64,000 nucleotides of DNA, from positions 1-64,000 of the forward strand of contig NZ_SOEO01000001.1 of the NCBI RefSeq assembly GCF_004365655.1, in the 5' to 3' direction. The first letter of the stretch is position 1. Each line of letters starts with the position of its first letter. The notes beneath the pieces are model-generated. The model did no database searches, was not told the origin of the DNA, and saw only the letters and a list, made by a program, of their open reading frames with translations. Position numbers and translations under genes: made by a program. The stretch is from Epilithonimonas xixisoli (GTDB taxonomy: Bacteria > Bacteroidota > Bacteroidia > Flavobacteriales > Weeksellaceae). Positions 17,406 to 26,955 of the stretch are shown piece after piece.

Positions 17406-19268
17406 ATGAAAAAACTATTATTGGGATTGATGCTGATGGGAACGGCGATTTCTGCGCAGGAACTGTATGTGCCGAGGAATATCAAGAATGCTTATGCGAA
17501 AGGGACTCGCGATGTTTCCGGAAAGCCGGGGAAAAATTACTGGCAGAACAAAGGTGTTTATGATGTGAATGTGAAAGTGGATGCGGTGACGAAAATGGTT
17601 TCAGGTTCTGAGACGATTCAGTATTCTAATAATAGTCCGGATGAGCTGAAGGTTTTGGCGATTCGATTTGTGAATAATATGACCAAACCACAATCTCCGA
17701 GAGCTGGATATGCGTCAAAAGATGCTTTGACAGATGGATTGAAAATTAAATCTTTCTATATCAACGGTGAAAAATATAACATCAACAGTGAAGACTGGTC
17801 AACAGTTGAGGCTGTTAAATTGACTAAACCATTAGCGTCAAAATCTAAAACCGAAATTAAAATCGAGTGGGAATATCCGTTGGCAAAGGAAAGTGGAAGA
17901 GAAGGGCAGATAGACCCAGAGACTTTTTATGTGGCATATTCTTTCCCACGAGTTTCTGTTTATGATGATTACAATGGCTGGGATATGTTGCAGCACAATG
18001 GCAGACAGGAGTTTTATAATGACTTCAATGATTACTCGTTTGCTATTTCGGCACCAAGGAATTTTGTGGTTTGGTCAACGGGAGATTTTCTGAATCCTGA
18101 GGAAGTTTTGCAACCAGAATATCTGAAACGTTTTAAGGAATCTTTGAAATCTGATAAAATAATCCACGTTGCCAATGAATCTGAAATGAAATCGGGGAAA
18201 GTGACGAAACAGAATGAGTGGAATGTCTGGAAATTCAAAGCGAACCATATTGTAGATTTTTGTTTTGCATTGAGCAATCATTACGTTTGGGATGCGTCGA
18301 GTGTTCAGTTGAAAACGAAAAGAGCGAGCGTTCAGTCCGCTTACAAAGTTGGCGCAAAAGATTTCGAACAATATACAGAATGGATGCGCTACAATTTGAA
18401 ATGGTTTTCGGAAAACTGGCCGGGCGTGGAATATCCGTTCCCTGCGATGACGGCTGTGCAAGGTTACGCCGATATGGAATATCCAATGATGATAAATGAC
18501 ACAAGTATTCCAGACGATTTGCAAGATGCGAGATTGACGGCGGACCACGAGATTGCTCATACTTATTTCCCTTTTTATATGGGAATCAATGAAACGAGAT
18601 ATGCGTTTATGGACGAAGGTTGGGCGACGATGCTGGAATATTTGATTGGAATCTCGGAGAACGGACAAGAATCTGCGGATAAATTTATGAAGAACTTCCG
18701 TGTGAAGCGTTGGATTAATGATGCTTCGACTGAGCAAGACCAACCGATTATCACGATGAGCTCACAGCTTTCGGGCGCTGGATATGGGAACAATGCTTAT
18801 GTGAAATCGGCGTTGTCTTATTTGGCTTTGAAGGATTATTTGGGTGATGATTTATTCAAAAAAGCTTTGCATCATTATATGGACAATTGGAACGGGAAAC
18901 ATCCGATTCCGTGGGATTATTTTAATTCTATGAATGCTGGTTCTGGGAAGAATTTGAATTGGTTTTTCAACAATTGGTTTTACACGAATCATTATATTGA
19001 TTTGAAGATTGCGTCTGTTTCTCAAGATAAAAATCAATTGAATTTGATGGTTGAAAATATTGGTGGATTTGCAGTTCCGTTTGATGCGGTTGTGACTTAC
19101 AATGATAATTCGACGGAGAAAGTTCATTTTACGCCAGCGGTTTGGGAGAAAAATGAGAAACAAACCAACTTGAATTTCGCAGTTAAAAAGAAAGTCAAAT
19201 CTGTGAATTTGGATGGTGGGATTTTTATGGATTATACGCCGGATGATAATTTGAAATTGGTAAATTAG
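17406..19268 (+). CDS. exported M1-family metallopeptidase
   Basis: 620 aa from the ATG at 17406 (MKKLLLGLMLMGTAISAQ signal). The zinc site is clear: HEIAH at residues 381-385 and the third ligand Glu404 in FMDEGWA. The exopeptidase motif GXMEN is present only in degenerate form (YADMEYPMM), placing it among the Bacteroidota exported M1 enzymes rather than classical PepN. An N-terminal beta-sandwich (about 35-250) precedes the catalytic domain; a C-terminal beta segment ends the protein. It likely acts on peptides in the periplasm. The gene is divergent from bglX across a repeat-bearing gap, with a TATTTTTG -7-like element at 17381. Confidence 0.88.
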   Translation: MKKLLLGLMLMGTAISAQELYVPRNIKNAYAKGTRDVSGKPGKNYWQNKGVYDVNVKVDAVTKMVSGSETIQYSNNSPDELKVLAIRFVNNMTKPQSPRAGYASKDALTDGLKIKSFYINGEKYNINSEDWSTVEAVKLTKPLASKSKTEIKIEWEYPLAKESGREGQIDPETFYVAYSFPRVSVYDDYNGWDMLQHNGRQEFYNDFNDYSFAISAPRNFVVWSTGDFLNPEEVLQPEYLKRFKESLKSDKIIHVANESEMKSGKVTKQNEWNVWKFKANHIVDFCFALSNHYVWDASSVQLKTKRASVQSAYKVGAKDFEQYTEWMRYNLKWFSENWPGVEYPFPAMTAVQGYADMEYPMMINDTSIPDDLQDARLTADHEIAHTYFPFYMGINETRYAFMDEGWATMLEYLIGISENGQESADKFMKNFRVKRWINDASTEQDQPIITMSSQLSGAGYGNNAYVKSALSYLALKDYLGDDLFKKALHHYMDNWNGKHPIPWDYFNSMNAGSGKNLNWFFNNWFYTNHYIDLKIASVSQDKNQLNLMVENIGGFAVPFDAVVTYNDNSTEKVHFTPAVWEKNEKQTNLNFAVKKKVKSVNLDGGIFMDYTPDDNLKLVN

Positions 19269-19287
19269 GATTCAAAATTTAACACCA

Positions 19288-20244
19288 ATGAAAAAAGTAT
19301 TTTTATTAATTGTTGCTGTTTCGATGCTGGTTTCCTGCGTTTCCAACAAGACGAAAACACTTCAGCAGAATATCCTGACCTTGCGTGACAGCTATTGCAA
19401 AGCGCCGTTGCAGTACAATTATTCTCAAAAATTACCGTCGTACAACTCAGATTCTATTTTGTTGGCGAACAGTCATTTGAAAACTTATTTTTCTGACCAA
19501 AGTATTCTGATTCTGAATGCATTGAAAAGTATTGATGAAGTGGAAGATATTTTGAAATATAAAAAAGATGGTTCTTTGGAAGCTCAGGTGAAAGTGCTTC
19601 AACTCAAAACAAAAATCAACAGTAAAATCAGTATTTCACTCACGGAATTGGATGCGGTTGCGGCGGAGTTTGATTGCGAAGGCGAACGCGTGGCGCAAAT
19701 GGCGAATTATGTGGATAATATCAATAGCAACAATAACAACAAGCTGATTCTTTTCTCCATCATCACAGGTGCGGTAACTTCGGTTGCGAGCGGGATTATC
19801 AAAAATGACAATGCAGAAAACATAGTGAGTATTGGCGGTGGACTTTTGGGAGCTGGTCTTGGTTTGGCAACTTTCAATCCGAAAGGGAAAAAAGTGGAAT
19901 TCATTCACGAAAGGAATTTGTTGAAGGATATTTGGGAACAGAAATTACAATCTCATAATTTTCCGCCTTTTATTTGGTATATGTACACGGAGAAAAAATT
20001 CACGGGGAATCGGGAACATTCGATTATTCAGAATATGAAGCAGAGATGGATTAATTATCAGTTTGATAATGATGAAGATTCTGCGAACAAATCTGTGAAT
20101 TTTGGAACTGGTGGCTACTATCGCTCATCGGATTTGCAGAATCGTGCCTCGATGTTGAACCAAATGCAATCCGCGACTAGGACCATCAATCAGAATATCA
20201 ATTATCTGCTTTTGGATTTGGATAAGATGATTTCGGAATCTTAG
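19288..20244 (+). CDS. hypothetical lipoprotein with internal hydrophobic hairpin
   Basis: 318 aa. Lipoprotein signal (VAVSMLVSCVS, Cys17). The N-terminal half is helical and coiled-coil-like (about 25-145). A Gly/Ala-rich hydrophobic segment follows (about 150-205, LILFSIITGAVTSVASG and IGGGLLGAGLGLATF), resembling a membrane hairpin or glycine zipper. The C-terminal part is Asn/Gln-rich. I do not recognise a family. It starts 19 bp after the M1 peptidase stop, so the two are probably cotranscribed. Confidence 0.65.
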   Translation: MKKVFLLIVAVSMLVSCVSNKTKTLQQNILTLRDSYCKAPLQYNYSQKLPSYNSDSILLANSHLKTYFSDQSILILNALKSIDEVEDILKYKKDGSLEAQVKVLQLKTKINSKISISLTELDAVAAEFDCEGERVAQMANYVDNINSNNNNKLILFSIITGAVTSVASGIIKNDNAENIVSIGGGLLGAGLGLATFNPKGKKVEFIHERNLLKDIWEQKLQSHNFPPFIWYMYTEKKFTGNREHSIIQNMKQRWINYQFDNDEDSANKSVNFGTGGYYRSSDLQNRASMLNQMQSATRTINQNINYLLLDLDKMISES

Positions 20245-20349
20245 AATTTAATTTGAAAATCTACATTAGAAAAATTCATTCTATCAGGAAAGTTTCTTTT
20301 ATTAATGATAGCTTTGCAGCCATTAATTCATTAATCATAAAATTATAAA

Positions 20350-21060
20350 ATGAAAAGACAAACCATCGCATTGTTTTGCGTAGCCGCGCTCAGTATTATT
20401 TCTTGTGCTAAGGAAGGCGATAAAAAAGACGACAGCAAATACACAGATGAGCAAAAAGCGTCTTATTACATAGGAATGAGTATCGCTCAAAATATGAAAC
20501 AAGAAGGTTTTAAAGTTGATGCAGAACTTCTGGCTCAAGGTATCAAAGAAGAATTGGACAGCACGAAGAAAAAAATGTTGCCAGCAGAAGAGATGAACAG
20601 CTTTATGCAAGATTTTATGATGAAGCAACATCAAAAGAAACAATCTGAGGCAAATGCGCAAGGCTCTGAAAATAAGAAAAAAGGTCTGGAATTCCTTGCG
20701 AAAAATAAAAGCAATCCAAAAGTGAAAACCACAGCCTCAGGCTTGCAGTATGAAGTTCTACAAGAAGGTGACGGTAAAACAAAACCAAAAGCAACAGACG
20801 TTGTTCAAGTAAAATACACCGGAAAACTATTGGACGGAATTGTTTTCGATTCTACCGATAAAAATGGTGGCGCACCAATGGACATCAATCTGGGATCTGT
20901 AATCGCAGGTTGGACAGAAGGAATTCAATTGATGAGCAAAGGTTCCAAATACAGATTTTACATTCCATCCGAATTGGCTTATGGAGACCAAGGCGCTGGA
21001 GATGCAATTCCTGGAGGAGCAACAATTATCTTTGATGTAGAATTGGTGAATATAAAATAA
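20350..21060 (+). CDS. FKBP-type peptidyl-prolyl isomerase lipoprotein (Mip/FkpA-like)
   Basis: 236 aa. Lipoprotein signal (LSIISCAKEGD). An N-terminal helical dimerisation domain of FKBP_N type (about 30-125: YYIGMSIAQNM, then a long charged helix) is followed by the FKBP catalytic domain (about 130-236) with VQVKYTGKLLDGIVFDST, GWTEGIQLM, YRFYIPSELAYG and IIFDVEL. All usual core residues are visible. It catalyses cis-trans isomerisation of prolyl bonds during folding of exported proteins. Its terminator is shared with clpB, which converges from the other side. Confidence 0.92.
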   Translation: MKRQTIALFCVAALSIISCAKEGDKKDDSKYTDEQKASYYIGMSIAQNMKQEGFKVDAELLAQGIKEELDSTKKKMLPAEEMNSFMQDFMMKQHQKKQSEANAQGSENKKKGLEFLAKNKSNPKVKTTASGLQYEVLQEGDGKTKPKATDVVQVKYTGKLLDGIVFDSTDKNGGAPMDINLGSVIAGWTEGIQLMSKGSKYRFYIPSELAYGDQGAGDAIPGGATIIFDVELVNIK

Positions 21061-21084
21061 GGCTTATCAATTCGATAAAAATCA

Positions 21085-21118
21085 AAAACCTCAGCTAAAG
21101 TATAGCTGAGGTTTTCTT
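21085..21118. terminator. bidirectional terminator between FKBP gene and clpB
   Basis: AACCTCAGCT and AGCTGAGGTT pair around a short loop, with A on the left and T on the right. It sits between the convergent FKBP gene (stop at 21060) and clpB (stop at 21160). Confidence 0.9.
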
Positions 21119-21159
21119 GTTTAAAATAGTATTTAATATGAAGAAAAATTTAACTTAAC

Positions 21160-23751
21160 TTATTCCACCGGTCTAAAAACCAAACCTGTCTCTTCAAAAT
21201 AATCCAAGGTAATTCTGTCGCCGTCATTCACGGTTCCTGCAAGGATTTCTTTTGATAATTTGTTTAAAACTTCTTGCTGAATCACTCTTTTCAAAGGTCT
21301 TGCTCCAAAAACAGGGTCATAACCTTTGTTGGTTAAATAATTCAAAGCGTCCTGTGTTGCGGTCATAATGATATTTCTCTTTGCAAGCATATCGTTGAAG
21401 CCTCTCAACTGATACTGAACGATTTTTCCGATTTCTTTTTTTCTTAAAGGCTGGAACAACACCGTTTCATCAATCCTGTTAAGAAATTCCGGACGAAGAG
21501 TCTGTTTCAACAAATCAAAAACCTGAATTTTTGTTTTATCGACAATTTCATCCTGATTTTCCTCGGTAATATTCTCAAAATTCTCCTGAATAATATGCGA
21601 ACCGAGATTCGAAGTCATAATGATAATCGAGTTTTTGAAATTCACCACACGACCTTTATTATCGGTCAATCTTCCGTCATCTAAAACCTGTAATAAGGTG
21701 TTGAAAACATCCGGATGCGCTTTTTCAATTTCATCCAAAAGCACCACTGAGTAAGGTCTTCTTCGCACAGCTTCCGTCAGTTGTCCACCTTCATCGTAAC
21801 CAACATATCCCGGAGGCGCACCGACCAATCTTGAAACGGAATGTCTTTCCTGATATTCACTCATATCAATTCTCATCATGTTGTTTTCGTCGTCGAATAA
21901 AAATTCGGCTAAAGCCTTTGCCAGCTCGGTTTTACCAACTCCGGTTGTTCCTAAGAATAAGAAACTTCCGATTGGTTTTTTCTCATCACTCAAGCCCGCT
22001 CTGTTTCTTCTGATGGCATCTGCAACTGCTTCTATCGCCTCTTCCTGACCCACAACCCTGTGATGAAGTTCGGTTTCCAGATGCAATAATTTTTCTCTTT
22101 CAGATTGAAGCAACTTCGTAACTGGAATTCCCGTCCATTTTCCGATAACTTCTGAGATATTTTCGGCAGTTACTTCTTCCTTAATCAATTCATTCTGATG
22201 GTTTTGCATTTCCAGTTCGAGTTTCTGCAAAGCATCTTCTTTCTCTTTGATTTTTCCGTACTGAATTTCAGCAACTTTGGCGTAATCTCCTGCTCTTGAA
22301 GCTCTTTCAGCTTCGAGTTTTAAGGATTCAATATCTTTTTTAATCTGGGTTAAATCTTCAGATTTTTGTTTTTCTTTCAGCCATTTGGCATTGATTTCAT
22401 TTCTTTCTTCAGAAATTTTTGAAATATCTTCTTTTAAATGGTCGATTTTGGTCTGACTTCCTTCTCTCGAAATGGCCGCCAACTCAATTTCCATCTGCAT
22501 CAGTTTTCTGTCGAGAACGTCCAGTTCTTCAGGTTTTGAATTGATTTCCATTCTCAATTTGGCTGAAGCTTCATCAATCAAATCAATCGCCTTGTCCGGT
22601 AAAAATCGGTCTGAAATATATCGCTGAGACATTTCCACTGCCGCAATAATCGCTTCATCTTTGATTCTAACTTTGTGATGCGCTTCATATTTATCTTTAA
22701 TTCCACGGAGAATAGAAATTGCAGATTCAGTATCTGGTTCTTCCACCATTACTTTTTGGAAGCGTCTTTCTAAGGCTTTATCCTTTTCGAAATATTTTTG
22801 ATATTCATTCAAAGTGGTTGCACCGATTGCTCGCAGTTCGCCTCTTGCCAAGGCTGGTTTTAGGATGTTTGCTGCATCCATCGCACCTTCTCCACCTCCG
22901 GCTCCCACCAAAGTATGGATTTCGTCGATGAAAAGAATGATTTGCCCGTCTGATTTGATTACTTCATTCACGACAGATTTCAAACGTTCTTCGAACTCAC
23001 CTTTGTATTTTGCACCGGCGATCAAAGCTCCCATATCCAAAGAATACAAAGTTTTATCTTGCAGATTTTCAGGAACGTCTCCATTGATGATTCTGTGCGC
23101 AATTCCTTCTGCAATTGCAGTTTTACCAACGCCCGGCTCACCAATCAAAATCGGATTGTTCTTCGTTCTTCTCGAAAGAATCTGCAAAACTCTTCTGATT
23201 TCTTCATCACGCCCGATTACTGGGTCCAATTTCCCTTCTGCAGCAAGTTCGTTGAAATTTTTAGCGTATTTATTTAAGGATTGATACGTTTCTTCCGAAC
23301 TTGCAGAAGTTGCTTTCGAGCCTTTTCTTAATTCTTTGATTCCGCCTTCCAGAAGACTTTTGGTTACACCCATATCTTTCAGCATTTTCGAAACTTCAGA
23401 ATTTGTTTCTAAAAGTGAAAGCCAAAGATGTTCGATGGTTACAAATTCATCACCCATTTTTTTGGCGATGTTTGGAGCGTCCAACAAAACTTTGTTCGCT
23501 GATTGAGAAAGGTAAATATTTCCGCCTTGTACTTTCGGAAGTCTTTCGAGGTTTTCACGATTTCGCTCTCTTACCAAAGTGGAATCTGCTTCCGCTTTTT
23601 TGAGTAAGAAAGGCGATATATTTTCATCCACCTGAAAGATTCCTTCCAGAAGATGTTGAGGTTCTATTTGCTGGTTGCCAAATTCCATTGCCACTTGTTG
23701 CGCGGCTTGGATGGCTTCTTGTGATTTTACTGTATATTGGTTTAAGTTCAT
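21160..23751 (-). CDS. clpB: ATP-dependent disaggregase ClpB
   Basis: 863 aa, the standard length. N-terminal Clp repeat domain (about 1-145), AAA+ domain 1 with Walker A GEPGVGKT (about 203-210) and Walker B ILFIDEIHTL, the long coiled-coil M domain (about 410-525), and AAA+ domain 2 with Walker A GTTGVGKT (about 604-611), Walker B VVLLDEIEKAH and a C-terminal D2-small domain. It works with DnaK to resolubilise aggregated proteins. Its upstream gap shows no inverted repeat that I could call a CIRCE or HrcA site. Confidence 0.97.
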   Translation of the reverse strand: MNLNQYTVKSQEAIQAAQQVAMEFGNQQIEPQHLLEGIFQVDENISPFLLKKAEADSTLVRERNRENLERLPKVQGGNIYLSQSANKVLLDAPNIAKKMGDEFVTIEHLWLSLLETNSEVSKMLKDMGVTKSLLEGGIKELRKGSKATSASSEETYQSLNKYAKNFNELAAEGKLDPVIGRDEEIRRVLQILSRRTKNNPILIGEPGVGKTAIAEGIAHRIINGDVPENLQDKTLYSLDMGALIAGAKYKGEFEERLKSVVNEVIKSDGQIILFIDEIHTLVGAGGGEGAMDAANILKPALARGELRAIGATTLNEYQKYFEKDKALERRFQKVMVEEPDTESAISILRGIKDKYEAHHKVRIKDEAIIAAVEMSQRYISDRFLPDKAIDLIDEASAKLRMEINSKPEELDVLDRKLMQMEIELAAISREGSQTKIDHLKEDISKISEERNEINAKWLKEKQKSEDLTQIKKDIESLKLEAERASRAGDYAKVAEIQYGKIKEKEDALQKLELEMQNHQNELIKEEVTAENISEVIGKWTGIPVTKLLQSEREKLLHLETELHHRVVGQEEAIEAVADAIRRNRAGLSDEKKPIGSFLFLGTTGVGKTELAKALAEFLFDDENNMMRIDMSEYQERHSVSRLVGAPPGYVGYDEGGQLTEAVRRRPYSVVLLDEIEKAHPDVFNTLLQVLDDGRLTDNKGRVVNFKNSIIIMTSNLGSHIIQENFENITEENQDEIVDKTKIQVFDLLKQTLRPEFLNRIDETVLFQPLRKKEIGKIVQYQLRGFNDMLAKRNIIMTATQDALNYLTNKGYDPVFGARPLKRVIQQEVLNKLSKEILAGTVNDGDRITLDYFEETGLVFRPVE

Positions 23752-24097
23752 ATTATTTTGGTATTAAATGATTAAAGAATTATAAGATTAGTTATTAAAA
23801 ATCTGTATCAAATTCTGTTCAATTTTCAGTTTTAAAAAACATTAAGAAAGTAATTTTTGAGGTTGACTCTCTTAATGCTTTATCAATTATTTAATTCGAA
23901 TAGCTTATCGCAAAAAGTATTCTTTTGTTGAATTTTTAAAATTATCAGACAAAATTTCCGAATAATTGAATTTTAATTAAAATCGAAACGACAAAATTTC
24001 CGAAAATTAAATAATTAGATTAAAAATGATTGTCAATTTGGTAATGATTTTTACTCAATCAAATTTTGTTGCCCATTTATTTAGCACTTTTTATTCA
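23752..24097. other. gap between clpB and the AraC-type gene
   Basis: About 350 bp of A/T-rich DNA between two divergent genes. It contains two copies of the short string ACAAAATTTCCGAA (near 23949 and 23990), i.e. a ~40-bp spaced direct repeat, but no ORF, RNA or strong hairpin that I can support. A clpB promoter should lie here; I could not identify one by motif. Confidence 0.4.
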
Positions 24098-24105
24098 TAA
24101 ATTTG
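24098..24105 (+). promoter_or_regulatory. -7 promoter element of the AraC-type gene
   Basis: TAAATTTG matches TAnnTTTG exactly and lies 18 bp before the TTG start at 24124. A TTG box lies 26 bp further upstream, longer than the usual spacing, so only the -7 part is convincing. Confidence 0.5.
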
Positions 24106-24123
24106 AGTTTATAAAATCTGAAA

Positions 24124-25698
24124 TTGACTCGTCTTGTAATTTTTTTGATGACTTTTTGTTCGCTGATATTTTGTTCTGCTCAAAAACAAAATCAAGAAGA
24201 CTTGTCTGGGAATGAAACCTTTGATAAAAATAAAATTTTGCCCGAATTAATTATCGAACAAAGCATCAAGAAATTGGAACAACCCATTTCCGAAGAAGAT
24301 AAATTTGATGTTCGAATGAAAATGGCAGATGCTTATCTGAAAATCAAAAAGCCAGATTTTGCAAAGTCCACCGAAATGCTTTTCAAAGCGAAGGAGATTG
24401 CTGAGAAATTGGATAATCCAAGTTTGATGGCGAAAATCTACGGTTCCATCGCAAATCAGTATTCATTTCTGAATTTCCCTGATAAAATAAAACCATATTT
24501 AGACTTATCAAAACAACAGGTTAATAAGCTACCAAATGGCTACGAAAAGAATTTTCTGACTGCAAGATTGTACATCGAATATGGAAATCTTGAGGCAGAC
24601 AAAGAAAATTTCCTTGTTGCAAAAAAACATTATCAAAAAGCTTTGAAGTTTTTGGGGAATATCGGAAGTCCAAGCAAGAAGAACATTTTTCAATTTCGGA
24701 GAGCGTTTTACAATTTGGGCGTTTCTTACGCTTATCTCAAACAAAATGATTCGGCAGAATATTTTCTTAACAAAGCCTTGATCATTCGGGATAATGAAAA
24801 TAAGGAGTTTAAATATTTTATTTACAACACTTTAGCTAAAGTTTACGCCAATGAAAACCAACATCAAAGGGCAATTGATTCTTTGGAAGTGGTTTTGAAA
24901 GAAGATGCTTTTAAAGATAATCGATTGAAAGCGGATATGTACAAAAAGCTGATTGCGTCCTATAAAACTTTGAACAATCAAGAAAAGTACATCGAGTATT
25001 CTGAAAAACTTTTGGAGCTTGAGCCTGATGTGAAAGATAATAATCTGAAAGCCATCAATACCGCGACAACCATTGAACAAAAAAGTCTTTTGGATAAAAT
25101 TTCTGATAAAGAAGGACATAATCGACTGTTGATTTTTGGTTGTGGATTTTTAATTCTAATTGGTGGAATTTCGATTTTCTTCATCAATCAAAAAAGAAAA
25201 AAAGAGAAACTGATCTATCAAAATTTTATTTTGAATCTTGAAAAAAATGAGATTAAGGAAACTTTTGAACCTCAAGAAATTGTTCAGCCGGAAATTGAAG
25301 AAAAGGAAAAAGTAGCGTTCTCTATTCCGAGTTCTGCGGAAACTATGATTCTTGAAAAATTAAGTAAGTTTGAAGAATCAGCGAAATTCACCAACTCAAA
25401 ACTCACAGTTGCAAGTTTGGCGGTGATGTTCAAAACGAATCCAACGTATCTCTCCGAAACCATTAAAAAAAACAAGGAGAAAAACTTCAATAATTATATC
25501 AATGATCTTCGCATCAATTATATCTGCAAACAGATTCTCGAACGGCCGGAATTCCTTAATTATAAAATAAGTTACTTGGCAGAAGAAGCTGGCTTTTCTT
25601 CTCATAGTTCATTTACGACTGTTTTCAAAAACGTGACTGGCATTTCTCCGTCCGCATTTCTTCGCGAGGCAGACCAAAAACTTAAAAATATTCAATAG
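24124..25698 (+). CDS. membrane-anchored TPR and AraC-type HTH regulator
   Basis: 524 aa if started at TTG 24124 (MTRLVIFLMTFCSLIFCSAQ, a good signal); an ATG at 24148 would leave a shorter signal. An N-terminal periplasmic region of TPR-like helical repeats (about 60-300) is followed by a single membrane segment (LLIFGCGFLILIGGISIFFI, about 340-359), a Lys-rich cytoplasmic stop sequence, and an AraC-type HTH domain at the C-terminus (LAEEAGFSSHSSFTTVFKNVTGISPSAFL). This layout is recurrent in Flavobacteriia: periplasmic sensing and cytoplasmic DNA binding in one chain. The target genes are unknown. The neighbouring T9SS cargo gene downstream is on the same strand with its own leader. Confidence 0.85.
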   Translation: MTRLVIFLMTFCSLIFCSAQKQNQEDLSGNETFDKNKILPELIIEQSIKKLEQPISEEDKFDVRMKMADAYLKIKKPDFAKSTEMLFKAKEIAEKLDNPSLMAKIYGSIANQYSFLNFPDKIKPYLDLSKQQVNKLPNGYEKNFLTARLYIEYGNLEADKENFLVAKKHYQKALKFLGNIGSPSKKNIFQFRRAFYNLGVSYAYLKQNDSAEYFLNKALIIRDNENKEFKYFIYNTLAKVYANENQHQRAIDSLEVVLKEDAFKDNRLKADMYKKLIASYKTLNNQEKYIEYSEKLLELEPDVKDNNLKAINTATTIEQKSLLDKISDKEGHNRLLIFGCGFLILIGGISIFFINQKRKKEKLIYQNFILNLEKNEIKETFEPQEIVQPEIEEKEKVAFSIPSSAETMILEKLSKFEESAKFTNSKLTVASLAVMFKTNPTYLSETIKKNKEKNFNNYINDLRINYICKQILERPEFLNYKISYLAEEAGFSSHSSFTTVFKNVTGISPSAFLREADQKLKNIQ

Positions 25699-25873
25699 CT
25701 TGATTTTCTGATTTTTAATAATGCTTTTTGTCTTGTGAAATATGATATTTCGAAAGACAAACACTATTTTTTGATTCTTAAAGTATATACATTTACTTCA
25801 TCAATAGAATAATTAATGATTCTAATTGATGGTATTATCACAACAAAAATTATTAAATCTTAAAAAATTAATT

Positions 25874-26818
25874 ATGAAGAAAATTGTATTTTTTTTATCG
25901 ACAGTGGGATCTGTAATGATGTATTCGCAAAGCTTGGGTTTCGGGAGATCGTTCTCAGATTCTTCCACAAGAGTTAGTCAGTCCAACAAAACAGCCCAGA
26001 AAGCTGAAACTTGTAACACAGTTGTCATAAATGACACGGACGAAGAAAACGGCGTCTTCATTATCGGAGCTGGCGGACAGAAAGCAGCGGTGGATATTCC
26101 ACTTGCATCAAACCAAACTATTAAAATCAACAGTATTGTCGTGACCTTGGCGAGTAAGGAAGTGCCAACTTTTGTAAATTTTATCTTTTACGACAACATT
26201 CTTTCTACGCCAGAAGATCCGGAAGATCCAAGGAGAAATATTCCCAATCAACAAATCTTAACCGTAACAGACAGCAGTATTGAATCCTTCGAGGAAGTTG
26301 GCTACGAACCTTTGCACGAGTTTGTCATTAGAAAAATAAAAATCAAGCTTCAAAATCCAATTGTTTTGAACGGTACAATGTCTGACGGAAGAATCTGGAT
26401 GAGCACAAAATCTGACGCAAATGCTTGGTCCATTACGGCACATTATCTTACGGGAGAAGGAGTTGTAGGCGAAAGTATTGCGATGGGTGCAGATGCTTAT
26501 GGCTGGTTTCAACTTTTGAATCAGGAAGCATTGTACGAGTTGAATGCAGAATGTGACTTCCTGAATGTTGGTGATGCCAATTTCAAATCGAAAGTTGACA
26601 TTTACCCAAATCCAGCGCAAGCGCATTTCGAGTACAAAAACTTGGAATCGATGAAAATTGTTTCTGTTAATATCTTCGATGCGACTGGGAAATTGGTAAA
26701 AACATTAAACGGAGATCGTTCAAAAGTGGATGTTCAAGATTTGACAAAAGGCGTTTACATCATCAAAACCAAAATGTCTTCCAACATTACCTTAACCAAT
26801 AAGTTAATCAAAAAGTAA
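25874..26818 (+). CDS. T9SS type A cargo protein, unknown function
   Basis: 314 aa from the ATG at 25874, which starts a signal peptide (MKKIVFFLSTVGSVMMYSQ); an upstream in-frame ATG at 25826 would place 16 residues before it. The middle is beta-rich with no catalytic motif that I recognise. The last ~75 residues are a type A sorting domain: VDIYPNPA at its start, then NIFDATGKLVKTL, DLTKGVYIIK and a basic end (KLIKK). It should be exported by Sec, moved across the outer membrane by the type IX system and released or anchored at the surface. Confidence 0.85.
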   Translation: MKKIVFFLSTVGSVMMYSQSLGFGRSFSDSSTRVSQSNKTAQKAETCNTVVINDTDEENGVFIIGAGGQKAAVDIPLASNQTIKINSIVVTLASKEVPTFVNFIFYDNILSTPEDPEDPRRNIPNQQILTVTDSSIESFEEVGYEPLHEFVIRKIKIKLQNPIVLNGTMSDGRIWMSTKSDANAWSITAHYLTGEGVVGESIAMGADAYGWFQLLNQEALYELNAECDFLNVGDANFKSKVDIYPNPAQAHFEYKNLESMKIVSVNIFDATGKLVKTLNGDRSKVDVQDLTKGVYIIKTKMSSNITLTNKLIKK

Positions 26819-26840
26819 TTCATATTTTTAAATTTAATTG

Positions 26841-26876
26841 AACCCGTTTGGTGGATTTTTCATCAGGCGGGTTTTT
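26841..26876 (+). terminator. terminator of the 25874 gene
   Basis: AACCCG and CGGGTT close a longer stem in which TTTGGTG pairs with CATCAGG through wobble pairs, followed by TTTTT. It lies 22 bp after the stop. Confidence 0.75.
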
Positions 26877-26955
26877 GTTGTTATTTTCAGAATAAGAGTT
26901 TCTCCGGCACTTTCAATAAAATACATTAAATTGCATCTAACAATAATTATGTAAA

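Noticed and set aside
18075-18743. 222-codon minus-strand frame opposite the M1 peptidase
   Set aside because: Covers the zinc-site coding region on the other strand and its translation has the Arg/His-rich look of an antisense shadow.
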